Origin: Neoceratodus forsteri
Taxonomy: Eukaryota > Chordata > Ceratodontiformes > Ceratodontidae
NCBI GenBank assembly: GCA_016271365.2
Contig: CM057458.1
Span: forward strand, 198,806,501 to 198,870,500
Length of the DNA stretch: 64,000 nucleotides
Direction of reading: 5' to 3'
In this document: in pieces, positions 42,900 to 53,054 of the stretch
Layout of the letters: every line of letters starts with the position of its first letter
How positions within the stretch are numbered: the first letter of the stretch is position 1
Position numbers and translations under genes: made by a program
Notes under the pieces: model-generated
The model's database searches: none
Told to the model about the DNA's origin: nothing
Seen by the model: the letters and a program-made list of their open reading frames with translations, nothing else

Positions 42900-43441
42900 G
42901 TATCCCCGGTCCTCCCCCCCCCCCCCGATACCTGGAAAGAAAAATAAGCTTTCAGTTCTCCCCTTAAGCTAGTCGTTAAGGCATCCCTTAGTCCTGGAGC
43001 AAAATCAGTTTGTGCCTACCAGAAGACCCCAGTGGAGTCTTTCAGTCGGGAGTGGTGTACTGCAATTTTCTGAGCAGTTTTTTCATGTCTTGTAGAGCTG
43101 CCATTCCTTGCTGCATTTTTGTTCGGTTGTCTTCAGCGCTCGTCCAGGTGGATTCAAGTGGCAGTAGCTGCTTCAGTCATGGTTTTGACTTTTCTGGGAG
43201 AGGGATCTCCGTACCTTTGTCCCTGAGCACCGTGGTTGTCTCCTTGGGTGTCTCAAAGCTCTTCGGTACATCTGGAAACATGACTGTGAGGCACACTGGG
43301 TAAGGTGTTTGAAATGCAAGTCTTTGCTGTCTAAGTATTTTTAAGATGGGTGCATAGACCTGCCTGCACACTGCCACAGCAAGCAAGTAGTTGTTATCAA
43401 AATAAATTGTCCTGCTATTGTATTTGAGTTCTTTCATTCTC
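42900..43441 (-). pseudogene. LINE-B ORF1 C-terminal domain
   Basis: 43437-43177 encodes KELKYNSRTIYFDNNYLLAV, then YAPILKILRQQRLAFQTPYP and SFETPKETTTVL. The pattern (RxxF.pi...L......f...yPA.L.v.......F.tpeea..fL) is the C-terminal domain of L1 ORF1, which binds RNA with the RRM. The rest of ORF1 lies at 47731-48420, separated by CR1-g. It continues in broken frames to about 42900. Confidence 0.82.
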
Positions 43442-43729
43442 TACCTCTTCTTTTTAGGCAGGGGAAGGGCCCAGCCACCCACCCCCATCCCCAACCACCC
43501 CACACTACACTCCTTTTATAGGGTACCACAGTTGTGACATTTCCTGTGGCAGAGCAGGAAGGGGCGGATCAGTGGGGCCTCCACAAGGTGATCTCATTTA
43601 CAGGGGCACTAGTAATTTAACTTGTTATAACAAGTTAAACAAATAACAATTAAACCATTACTTGCATTTTTTCCTTTTTTTTCCTTCTAATTACTCTGAC
43701 TAGGTTACAAACCCAGCAACTTATTTGGA

Positions 43730-44690
43730 ATGGATTTCATTAACTGCAGGTACTGTGGAACAATTTTCAGAAGGACAGTCTTACAGGATTTAGGACACTG
43801 TCCTACATGCTGGGCCTTTGGAGATCTTAGGGCTCAGCTCCGGGCAGCATGGGCAGAAATTGCACGCCTCAAATTTCATATTGAAGAGGAAATACATTAT
43901 AAGAACCACCCGCCATTTCCCCAGCATCCAACAGAAAAACCTCGACCGCAGAGGGTAGTTGGTCCAGGAGGTTGGCAGGTGGTTAGGAGGAGCAAATCAG
44001 GTGCCCCATCACTCTCTGCTCTCCAACACATTACCTCCAAAAACCATATAAACACTACAAACAGGTATCTGCCTCTATCTCTGAAATCAAATAAAGAGGC
44101 AGAAGACACTGCAGAGCAGAACACTGCGGCACAGGAGTTAGCACAACAAAACTCACCCAAATCAGGAACCAAAACAAAACAAGCACAAAGGAAATCCAAA
44201 AAACTTCTGATCATAGGAGACTCCATGATTGGGAGTTGATACCCATCTCCAGCCAGAGGTGATGGTCAGATGTCTCCCAGGTACATCAGCATGGAGAGAC
44301 ACTGACCGCATTGCTAAATTGTTCACAAAGCAGGAGAAAACATTGATGTCTTAGTACACATAGGGACTAATGATCTCAACGCCGGTCAGTTGTGGAGACC
44401 AAGGAACACCTGACTAGGCTGGGTGACAAACTATCATCTATTTAGCGCATCTCCTTCTCTGAGATCCTGCCAGTCTGGGAGAGGGAGCAGATGGACGGAA
44501 GGTCAGAGAAGGGAGATAGGGAGCTAAACACGTGGCTCAAGGGCTGGTGCCAGGAAAAGGACACAGATTTGTAGTGAACTGGCAACAGTTCTGGGAGCGA
44601 AAGTTCTTTAAATTTGATGGACTGCATCTGACTAAAGAGGGAGTCAGTGATTTGGGGCAGTAGTTTGACGTCTTTGCAGAATATTTAAAC
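43730..44690 (+). pseudogene. CR1 ORF1 (CR1-g): zinc finger, basic region, SGNH-like domain
   Basis: 43730-44239 is open for 169 residues from ATG. It has MDFINCRYCGTIFRRTV, HCPTCWAF (CxxC...HCxxC finger), a helical LRAQLRAAWAEIARL, a Pro/Gln-rich basic linker and KKLLIIGDSMIG, the GDS block I of SGNH esterases. In a shifted frame DVLVHIGTNDLN gives the GTND block III, and near 44625 a DGLHLTKEG-like DxxH block ends the domain. This is typical CR1 ORF1. One frameshift lies just after GDS. Confidence 0.82.
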
Positions 44691-44889
44691 TAGCAAATGG
44701 GGAGAGGGGTGCAGCACCCCATACGTCGAATGGGAAGAACACCCCTCCCCCCTCAGCTAGTGGTCAAACAGGAATTCAGCGTGTTTGCTGTTCATTTGCA
44801 TCACCAGGTAAGAAAAAAGGTTTGTCTCCCCATACGACGCACAGGGGTAATGCCAAACTTCACCCAACAACTAACACACCAAAATCTGG

Positions 44890-45560
44890 CCAATGGAAAA
44901 TCATGTACAAATGCTCACAGCCTGGGAAATAAGATCCCAGACCTGCAGGCAATAATGTCAGAGGCTAAACTGGACATAGTAGCAATTAGTGAGACGTGGT
45001 TTACCAGTAACCACCTTGGGAGACTTCAGTACCTGGCTATGTATTGTTCAGAGACCGAGGTGCAAAAGGGGAGAGTGGCCCTGTATGTTAATGAAAATAT
45101 CAAAGCTACAGAAATTCAGAATACACATAAGGAGCCAGAAGAACTGTGGGTCACCCTGGAAACAGGAAATGGGACAGCCATAAGAACTGGGGTTGTCTAC
45201 AGGCCCCCAGACCAGAGGGAGGACATAGACACATTACTGTTAGAAGATATACAAAAACATGACAGCTAAATGGAGGTTCTGATAATGGGAGACTTCAACA
45301 TGCCGGATACAGATTGGTCAATACCAGCAGGAACATCTGCCAGAACTAGACTCATAGTGGATTCCCTGCAGGGGGAGGGCCTCAAACAACTGGTACAGCA
45401 ACCCACAAGAGACAGGGCTATCCTAGATCTAGTACTGACTAACAAAGAAGGGATCACAGATCTCCAGGCAGAAGGTCACCTGGGGGCCAGTGACCATCAC
45501 ATGGTATGGTTCAATTTGGCTACTACATCTAAATCATCCCATTCCAAGGCAAAAATATGG
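44890..45560 (+). pseudogene. CR1 ORF2 endonuclease (CR1-g)
   Basis: 44697-45269 covers SCTNAHSLGNKIPDLQAIMS (Asn motif), KLDIVAISETWF (Glu motif) and GVVYRPPDQRED. 45270-45854 starts MEVLIMGDFNMPDTDW (GDFN) and has LDLVLTNKEGITDL and HLGASDHHMVWFNL (SDH motif). Only one frame break, near 45267, separates the two halves: most of the endonuclease is intact. The second frame continues through the basic QKRKCKRRRKPLWF linker towards RT. Confidence 0.85.
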
Positions 45561-45989
45561 GACTTCAGAGGAGCTGACTTTGATAGGATGGCCAACAGAG
45601 TTAAGCTAGCCCTGGCAAAAAGAAACACAGGTGAGGGGGTACAGGCAAAGTGGGCAAGCATTAAGGATGCAATACTTGAAGCAACATCCCATTGTGTTAG
45701 ACAGAAAAGGAAGTGCAAAAGAAGAAGGAAACCACTTTGGTTCTCAAATACAGTAGCAGAAAAGGTCAGCCAAAGGCTGGTCTTCAGGAAATATAAGGGA
45801 ACACAGTGGGATGAAGATAGGAGGCATACAAACTGCCCTAAGGGAAGCAGGTAAGGCAGTAAGGCAGGCAAAGTCCCAAACTGAGGAAACACTAGCACGA
45901 ACAGTAAAGAAGGTGACAAGACTTTCTATAGATACATTAGTGAAAGGAGAAAGTCGAGGGGTATGCTAAGCTTAATGGAGAAAAGGAGC

Positions 45990-47640
45990 ATGTGAGGGAG
46001 GACCCTGTAAAGGCATCTATCCTAAATAGATACTTTTGCTCAGTATTTACTGAAGAGAAGGTAGGGAGGGCCCACAGCTCAGCATCATGGACACAGAGGG
46101 AGGGAGGAGGTGAGCACTACTCCTTCACAAAAGAAAGGGTCCTACAAGAGCTTGCTAAGCTCAGGGTGGATAAGGCAATGGGACCTGATGGCATACATCC
46201 CAGGGTACTTAAGGACTAAAGGAGGAACTAGCAGAGCCATTAGCAGAATTGTTTAGTGAGTCTCTGAGCACAGGAGAGGTCCCAGAAGACTGGAGAAGGG
46301 CTCATGTGATCCCGCTCCACAAGAGTGGTAGCAGGGAGGAGGTGGGGAACTACAGACCGGTCAGTCTTACCTCAGTAGTGGGCAAGATTATGGAGGCACT
46401 CCTTAAGGAAAGGATAGTGCAACACCTGGAATCCATAGGGGCACAGGATCCAAGACAGCATGGGTTTACAAAAGGAAGGTCCTGTCAAACTAATCTCATA
46501 GATTTCTTTGACTGGGTAACCAGAGTGGTGGACCAAGGGGACAGTTGATGTCGCCTACCTTGACTTCAGCAAAGCTTTTGACACTGTTCCACAAGAAGAT
46601 TGATAAATAAGCTGGGTAGGCTCGGGGTGGGTCAGAAGTTGGTCAACTGGGTGGCAAACTGGTTGGCGGGCAGAAAACAGAGAGGGTGGTAAATGGTATA
46701 CAGTCAGAAAGATGCAAGTCATAAGTGGGGTACCTCAGGGATCAGTCCTGGGGCCAGTCCTCTTCAATATCTTCATTAGTGACCTTGCAGATGGACTAGA
46801 GGGTGAAGCTTGTCTGTTTGCAGATGACACAAGATCTGCAACAGAGTAGATGATCCAGATGGGGTGGGCAGAATGAGAAGAGATCTGGATAAACTAGCAG
46901 AATGGTCAGAAGAGTGGCAACTGGGATTTAATGCAAAGAAGTGCAAAATCATGCACATAGGGAAGAAACCCTGAAGCCACCTATAGGCTGGGAGGGTTGC
47001 TAGCAGTCACAAAGGAAGAAAGAGACTTGGGCATCATCATCACTGATGACCTAAAACATCAAGCAGACCTCTAAAGCAGTAGGTAAGGCTAGGGGGTGTT
47101 AGGGTGTATTAGTAGGGTATCAAAGTCGTAGAGGAGGTAATAATCCCTCTGTACAAGACACTGGTTAGGCCCCATCTGGAGTACTGCGTGCAGTATTGGA
47201 GCCACACCTTCACAAGGACATTAACCAAATTGAGGCAGTCCAGAAGGGCAACCAAAATGGTGCAGGGACTGCATCAGAAGACATATGAGGACAGGTTAAT
47301 GGAGCTCAATATGTATACCCTTGAGCAAAGGAGGAGAGAGGTGATATGATCGAGGCATTCAAACACCTTAAGGGCATAAACAAGGTGAAAAGTCTAACAT
47401 GTTTAAATATAAGAAAAATAGCAGGACAAGAGGACACAGCATGAGATTAGGGGGCGATTAAGGGGAATGTGAGGAAATTCTTTTTCACAGAAAGGGTGGT
47501 GGATGCATGGAATGGCTTACCACAAGAAGTGGTGGCTATGAATACAGTGCAGGGCTTCAAACAGGCATGGGATAGGCATAAGGGAGCAATACAAATGACT
47601 ATGAATAGATAGGCCACTGACAGAGCAAAGGCCGATGGCA
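45990..47640 (+). pseudogene. CR1 ORF2 reverse transcriptase and C-terminal domain (CR1-g)
   Basis: 45992-46219 (SILNRYFCSVFTEE, KAMGPDGIHPRVLK) and 46249-46548 (VPEDWRRAHVIPLHKSG, NYRPVSLTSVVGKIMEALLK, QHGFTKGRSCQTNLIDFFDW) are clear. A shifted frame then gives [13 protein letters not shown] (motif A), [20 protein letters not shown] and CLFADD (46817-46828). A base missing right after FADD breaks the frame. The C-terminal HLEYCVQYW-like and MIEAFKHLKG blocks follow to about 47640. Confidence 0.83.
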
Positions 47641-47730
47641 CATTTATAAGGTAGAAAAAGAAATGGGCAGACTGGATGGGCCTTGCGGTCCTTATCTGCC
47701 GTCAACTTCTATGTTTCTATGTTACCCTCT

Positions 47731-48420
47731 CAGGAGAATCTGCTGCTTGACTCAGTAGCTGAGGAATTTGACCACACCATAGATCACGGTTGCTGGTCCA
47801 ATTGCTGGGGCCTCTGTGATAAGGCCCTATGGGCCCGCTCAATATCCAAGGGGAAGGCTGGGTCAAGTTGGAGGATATCCTTTAGGAAACCATCAAGGAA
47901 TGCCTGCATGTCTCTGCCTTCCTCTTCCTCAGGGATTCTGTAGATCCTTAGGTTACTTCAACGGGACTGATTTTCTAGGTCCTCACATTTATTTTGTATG
48001 TCTTTGTAACTGTCCGGTAAGTGTACTACTTAGCACTCCAATTGGTATGTTCTGGTGTCCTGTTGGCCATGTTGTGATTCCAGCTCCTTTACCTGATGTC
48101 TGACTTGGGCTATTTCTTTGGAGAATTCTGCTCTAAAGGTAAAAATCCAGTTCTAAATTTAGATGGCTGCATTACTTGGCTGTGTGGAGGTTTGCTGGGA
48201 TTCACCTATGCTGTTTCGTGCCATCTCAGGTTGTTGTGCTGCAGGAGTTAATCCTGTGGCATTCGGAGTTGTGGATGAGTTGTTTTCCTTTTTACAACTA
48301 CTCTTTCATATGTGTGCTCATAATTTAATCCTGTGTTTGTTGATTTTCAGGTTTAATGAGGTTTTAGGAGCTGTTAGGATCACTTTTGTACCGGAGCCCC
48401 CTCTCTAGTGCTGCATTCCG
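47731..48420 (-). pseudogene. LINE-B ORF1 N-terminal part: coiled coil and RRM start
   Basis: On the minus strand, about 48120-47960 reads VKELESQHGQQD and DIQNKCEDLENQSR (the coiled coil ending in the LExxENRSR block). About 47945-47731 then reads SNLRIYRIPEEEEGRDMQAF and PLDIERAHRAL (the RRM start and the conserved IERAHR). These are hallmark L1 ORF1 motifs. CR1-g cuts the protein shortly after. The C-terminal domain is at 42900-43441. Confidence 0.82.
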
Positions 48421-48446
48421 TGGGCTGACGTCACCGGAAGTCTCAA

Positions 48447-48460
48447 GAGTATGAAATTTC
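48447..48460. repeat. 14-bp target site duplication of LINE-B, right copy
   Basis: gagtatgaaatttc, identical to 34262-34275. The LINE-C coding frame continues from here, so the target lay inside LINE-C just before its ORF2. Confidence 0.95.
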
Positions 48461-50345
48461 ACTTCATTATTATTGCACTCTTGTTCTTATCTTTGGGTGA
48501 CAATAATCCTAACCCTGGGCTGTGTCCATTGGTCACTCCCTCACCTGTCACTAGTACTGCATGCCCCTCTATAAACAACCCCCTCACCCGTGGATTAAAA
48601 ATTCTTCACCTTAATATACATAGTCTTCTCCCTAAATTAGACCTTCTGCAGCATATAGCTGTGTCCCTTGCCCCAGATATTATCATCATCTCTGAAATGT
48701 AGCCTAATAAAAAAATAGTAGACACTTCACTCTCCATTCCTGGCTACTCTATTGTCTGACAAGACTGTGCCGTGAGGGGTGGAGGTGTGGCAATGTATGT
48801 CACATCTGCCATACAAATTACTACCATCTTATCTACTTCTGTCCCTGAAGCCTATGACGTACCTATCCTAAAACTGTCCCTTCCCTTCTCAGTACCCCTC
48901 TATGTTGCTGGTGCCTATTGCCACCTGGGTCTTGCCTCCTCTATTACCACCAAACTTCTCACCACTATTGTCTATCATTCCCCCGCAGGTGAATGTTACA
49001 TAATGAGAGATTTCAACTTAAACTAGTTAGGCCCCTCACTTAATAGAGTATGAAATGAAATCAATGCCCTTAATCTATCACAACATATGCTTAAGCCTAC
49101 CCATATGAGCTATAAATCTAGTAATCATTCCCTTCTTGACTGGGCCCTCACATCCCACCCCATATTGTAATTACATCTGGTATACTACCTGATGCCTTGA
49201 GTGATCTCAATATGATCTTTCTGGTAAGGAAAATTCATAGGACCAAGGCCCCGCATAAAATCCTTCAAATTAGGCTGGCCCAGTGGTGCAGAGGACTTAG
49301 AGGCTGGATGCCACACCTCACACCATGCCAGGGACCTGGGTTCGGGAACGACCTCGGGTCATCAGGGTGCCGGCGTGGAGGGAGAGCAGAGAAGGATCAA
49401 GCATGCTGATGGGCAGCTCTCCTCTCCTGAAGGTGGTGGGGAAGGGTTGGTGCCCCCTCTGTAGTTCCGCTCCCACTGGGTGGAGGTCCAGTGGGTAGCG
49501 TAGGAGGAGAGGGGGTAGCAAAAAGTTAACAAGAGATAGAAGGGGCTGAGCTGGCACCACAGGGTGTGTGCATGCCTCCACATGCTTGCACAGCTGTGTG
49601 GTGTGCCAGGGCCTCAGGAGGGCCAAGGGGAGAAAAACCTGCAAAAATACCTATGTGTCCCTGTCACCAAGTTGGCCGGAGGAGGTGACGGGGACCAAAC
49701 AGTTAAAAAAAAACAACTTTAAATTCACTCCTAAAAGTCTCTTGCTTCCTCTTACATGCCCTGTCTTGTACTGACTGGGAACCTATTGCCTTGTCTAAGT
49801 CAATTGACAATGCTTCTAACTATTTTAAGGATACATTTCTGGAGATGTGGAATGTTCATGCCCCTCTTCAGTGCACCAGAGTCAGGGAAAATCACCTCCC
49901 TTGATTTCTTGGCATGTCAAAGAGCCCGGGATCTAGCTTGGAAAGCTCATAAGGCTTCCAAGCTCCCTAAAGGCTATGACACCTACCGCTCTCTATGAAA
50001 TAAGTGCACAAAAGCTACTCACCTAACTAAGTCTGAGTACTTCTGTACTCCCTTTCAGTCTAACATTAATAACCCCTCTAAATTCTGAAAAGTTATTCAT
50101 TCCCTCTTCTCCTTCCTTTGTCTCCTCCCACCCCTCTCCTTACTATAAATAACACCTATTTTACTGACCACCTTAGCGTTGCTTCTGAATTTAATTCTAA
50201 CTTCACCTCTTGCACCTCCACTCTACTATCTTCCTTATCCTCTCCCCAACCTGTTGACTCCTCTCCCTCTCCTAAGCCCCCCTTCCTGCCTAACTCCTTC
50301 TCCCTCTCTATGTTCTCACCCTCTGACACATTAACTGCTCTCCAG
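48451..50345 (+). pseudogene. LINE-C ORF2 endonuclease region (L2/Rex-like), interrupted by a SINE
   Basis: 48451-48702 starts MKFHFIIIALLFLSLGDNNP with NPGL after it, then GLKILHLNIHSLLPKLDLL (Asn motif) and PDIIIISEM (Glu motif). 48772-49026 has RGGGVAMYVTS and YIMRDFNLN (degraded GDFN). A SINE interrupts at 49272-49716. Beyond it come NVHAPLQCTRVRENHLPWFL and, at 50118-50480, NTYFTDHLSVASEFNSNFTS. This order is that of L2/Rex-type LINEs before the RT. The RT itself is absent: the element ends near 50345 against CR1-h. Confidence 0.78.
49272..49716 (+). mobile_element. SINE-2: tRNA-derived SINE in LINE-C
   Basis: The head has box A tggcccagtgg (about 49276) and a box B-like gggttcgggaacg (about 49338). 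The tail is an A9 run. cttcaaatt (49263-49271) and ctttaaatt (49717-49725) form a target duplication with one mismatch. The first ~110 bp is the same family as SINE-1 at 18984, but the body and 3' end differ. LINE-C coding similarity resumes on both sides. Confidence 0.82.
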
Positions 50346-50479
50346 GCTGGCGGAAGACTAGGTTTGCTGGCAAGGCACCTAGATTCACCTGAGCTTTTTT
50401 CTTGTAGGCTTGCTTGTAAGGACAGAGCAAGGAACAACATTATCAGAACAAGTAAAAAGACAAAGGCTTCTTTTGGCTA

Positions 50480-50880
50480 GGCAGATTTACTGTGTGTTAC
50501 AATTTTCTTTTGTGCTTACAGATTTTGTTACTATTTGTTGTTTACATTTCACTGCTTTATTGTTCTCTGATTCAAATTGCTGTTGCAGGGTATACTTTCT
50601 GCTGCATTGTTACAGGGTGTGTCTACAGGTTTGTTACTGTTTTGTGCTTACAGAATACTGCTATAATCTTCCCTGATTCAAACTGTTTTTTGCAAGGTAT
50701 ATCTTTTGTTAAAGTGTTCTGCAGGTTGTGCTTACAGGTTTTGTTACTTTTTTACTGCCTTATTTTTCTGTGTAGCAAAGTGTTTTTTGCAGGGTATATC
50801 TTCTGTGAAATTGTTACTGTTGTCTTCTGTGAAATTCTTACATGTGGTGCTTACAGGTTTTACAGTTTTATCTATCATTA
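50480..50880 (+). promoter_or_regulatory. ~105-bp tandem 5' UTR units of CR1-h
   Basis: ttgcagggtata and its variants recur near 50585, 50691 and 50790, and gcttacagg-like strings near 50513, 50645, 50729 and 50848, giving a period of about 100-120 bp. The units are T-rich, contain repeated gattcaaa and tttgttac, and are diverged from each other. They lie upstream of the leader shared with CR1-g. A promoter role is inference. Confidence 0.65.
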
Positions 50881-51206
50881 GGCTAAGCTTTCAGGGCTAA
50901 TTACAGGAGCACATATGAGATACAGACTGAGGGATAGCGACTGCATTTGTTGTTGGTTGATTGTTTCTGCTCTTTACTCCTTGTTTCTTTTGTCCATGGT
51001 TCTTCTTTTTTGGCAGGGGAAGGGTCAACCACCCACCCCATCCCCAAGCACCCCATACTGTGCTCCTTTTATAGAGTAGCACAGTTGTGATATTTTCTCT
51101 AGCAAAGCAGGAAGGGGAGGATCAGAAGGGTACCCACACAGTGATCTCACTTACAGGGGCACAATTAATTTAACTTGTTATAAAAGTTATACAAAACAAA
51201 TGCACT

Positions 51207-51207
<1 letters not shown>

Positions 51208-51281
<74 letters not shown>
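51208..51281. repeat. (AT)n microsatellite in CR1-h
   Basis: About 70 bp of AT dinucleotides interrupted by atagtgtatg. cactatac just before it pairs with the internal gtatatag-type sequence, so it could fold. CR1-g lacks it at the same place, so it expanded after insertion. Confidence 0.92.
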
Positions 51282-51282
<1 letters not shown>

Positions 51283-51349
51283 CAAACTTTTGCTTTCGCT
51301 TTCCTTCTAATTACTTGGACCAGGTTATAAACTCAGCAACTCAACTGGA

Positions 51350-52320
51350 ATGGATATTATTAACTGCAGGTACTGCAGGACACTTTTTTAAAGGGCAGTT
51401 ATACAGTATTTAGGATGCTGTCCTACATGCTGGACCATCAGAGATCTAAGGGCTCAGCTCCAGGCAGCATGGTCAGAGATTGTGTGCCTCAGATCGCATA
51501 TTCAGGAGGAAATATATTACAAGAATCACCCGCCATTTCCCCAGCATCCAACTGAAGCATCTCAACCACAGCGGGTAGTTGGTCTGGGATGTTGGCAGGT
51601 GGTTAGGAGAGGCAAATAGGGTGCCCCATCACTCAGTGCTCACCAACATATTGCCTCCACAAACCATATAAAAACTACAAACAGGTATCTGCCTCTATCT
51701 CTGAAATCAAACAAAGGGGCAGAGGACACTGCAGAGTAGGACACTGCAGCACAGGAGCTAGCACTACAAAACTCACCCAAAACAGGGACAAAAACAAAAA
51801 AATCAAAAAGGATATCCAAAACACTTTTGATCATAGGAGACTCCATGATTCGGGAAGTTGATACCTACCTCCAGCTGGGGGTAATGGTCAGATGTCTCCC
51901 AGGTACATCAGTGTGGAGAGACACCGACTACATTCCTAAAATCATGCAGGAGACAGGAGGAAACAACAATGTCCTGGTACACATGGGGACTAACAATCTT
52001 GCCAGCTGGTCAGTTGTGAAGACCAAAGAACACCTGCTTAGGCTGGAAGAAAAACTGTAATCTATTTCATCTGGCATCTCCTTCTCTGCAATCCTGCTGA
52101 TCTGGGAGAGGGGGGCAGATGGATGGAAGGTCAGAGAAGGGGAGATAGGGAGTGAAACATGTGGCTCAAGGACTGGTGCCAGGAAAAAGGACACAATAGC
52201 TGGTAACAGTTTTGGGAGTGAACGTTCTTTAAATTTGATGGACTGCATCTGACTAAAGAGAGAGTCTGTGCATTGGGGTAGAAGTTTGATGTCTTTGCAG
52301 AATATTTAAACTAGCAAATG
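51350..52320 (+). pseudogene. CR1 ORF1 (CR1-h): zinc finger and SGNH-like domain
   Basis: From ATG at about 51350 the frame reads MDIINCRYCRTLF, one stop, CCPTCWTIRDLRAQL, and a KNHPPFPQHPTEASQPQRVV linker as in CR1-g. 51827-52060 is open and has MIIGDSMIREVDTYLQLGVM (GDS block I), MVRCLPGTSVW and NVLVHMGTNNLASWS (GTN block III, Asp replaced by Asn). A DGLHLTKE-like DxxH block is near 52240. The SGNH fold is better preserved here than in CR1-g. Confidence 0.8.
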
Positions 52321-52405
52321 GGGAGAGGGTTGCAGCACCTGATAAGTTGAATGGGAAGAACACCCCTCTCCTCTCAGCTAGAGATCAAACAGGAGTTCAG
52401 CATCT

Positions 52406-53054
52406 CGTCCACAAATTTTAGGACTGTTCCAAGATACTTGAGGTACTACTAGCACCTAGACAGAGTGAAACAAGTAAATTTAAGCCTTGATTTAAGGCTA
52501 AAGTATGGGAGGGAGCCTGCTACTAGCAACACAGAGACCGGTCTTGGATTTGTCCTTCTGTCCCCCAGATGGATCTCTTTTGGCCTATAGCCCCTCCCTC
52601 CCCAATCATAGGGAGACGGGGGGGTAGGTGGGAACAGGGGAGGCATGGTGGAAAGCTAACCCAGAGTGGTCTTTGAATGCTTGTGTGGTCTGGATCTGGA
52701 ATGGTCCTTGGGGTGGGATTTAATCCCAGGGATCTACATCTAATACAAATGGTCAGGTGGACCCCAGTATGCTCAGGTCAGGATCTATATCAAAGGAGAT
52801 TTGTCACTTTGGGATGGGCATAGATCGTAAAGGTGCTCCCAGGGACCACTTCCTCCTGAGTATTTCCTCACAGGGGCCCGCATGCTTGAAGTCAGGCTTT
52901 GCTGCTCCCTCCCTTCTTCTCAGGTTCAGGTTCCTATCCAGGCTAAAGGAGCACTTTTAGGGGGATGAAGGGCTGGGGAGGGATAGCCGTATCCACTAGG
53001 GTGGGGGTTGAGGAGAAGGGAAGGACCGGTTGACTCTCATATGGGTCCTCTCAG
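52406..53054. other. No gene seen
   Basis: GC-richer sequence between the truncated CR1-h and the tail of LINE-D. Short open stretches (for example 52757-52960 plus) have no recognisable domain. No target duplication was identified. Confidence 0.45.

Larger units (their letters stand above)
43449..47722 (+). mobile_element. CR1-g: long CR1 LINE nested in LINE-B ORF1
   Basis: Plus-strand CR1 starting in the 5' UTR (43449; same sequence as CR1-h from about 50999) with ORF1 (43730-44690), ORF2 endonuclease (44890-45560), RT (45990-47000), the C-terminal region and the 3' tail at 47722. A near target duplication, tacctct at 43442-43448 and taccctct at 47723-47730, differs by one base of a C-run. 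It lacks the upstream ~105-bp leader units seen in CR1-h, so it is slightly 5'-truncated. Interrupting LINE-B makes it younger than LINE-B. Confidence 0.9.
34276..48446 (-). mobile_element. LINE-B: full-length L1-type LINE carrying two nested CR1s and a SINE
   Basis: A perfect 14-bp target duplication at 34262-34275 and 48447-48460 brackets the element. A T9 run at its left edge is the minus-strand poly(A) tail. Read on the minus strand: leader and ORF1 (48420-47731 and 43441-42900), an inter-ORF region, ORF2 endonuclease (41480-41354 and 38657-38060), RT (about 37660-35870), C-terminal region (35860-34930) and 3' UTR. CR1-g splits ORF1, CR1-f splits the endonuclease and a CORE-SINE splits RT. 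Subtracting these leaves about 7.1 kb, a normal L1 length. It inserted into LINE-C. All frames are broken. Confidence 0.9.
50346..52405 (+). mobile_element. CR1-h: 5' part of a CR1 LINE, 3'-truncated
   Basis: Plus-strand CR1 of the CR1-f/g family with 5' tandem units (about 50480-50880), a shared 5' UTR (50999-51180, same as 43450-43640), an (AT)n expansion, and ORF1 (51350-52320). Similarity to CR1-g stops near 52405 at agatcaaacaggagttcagc. A 3' truncation of a LINE is not expected from target-primed transcription, so a later deletion or rearrangement is likely. Confidence 0.85.

Noticed and set aside
50492..50900. Hydrophobic plus-strand frame resembling a membrane protein
   Set aside because: It is a translation of T-rich tandem 5' UTR units of CR1-h; the Cys/Phe-rich pattern repeats with the DNA period.
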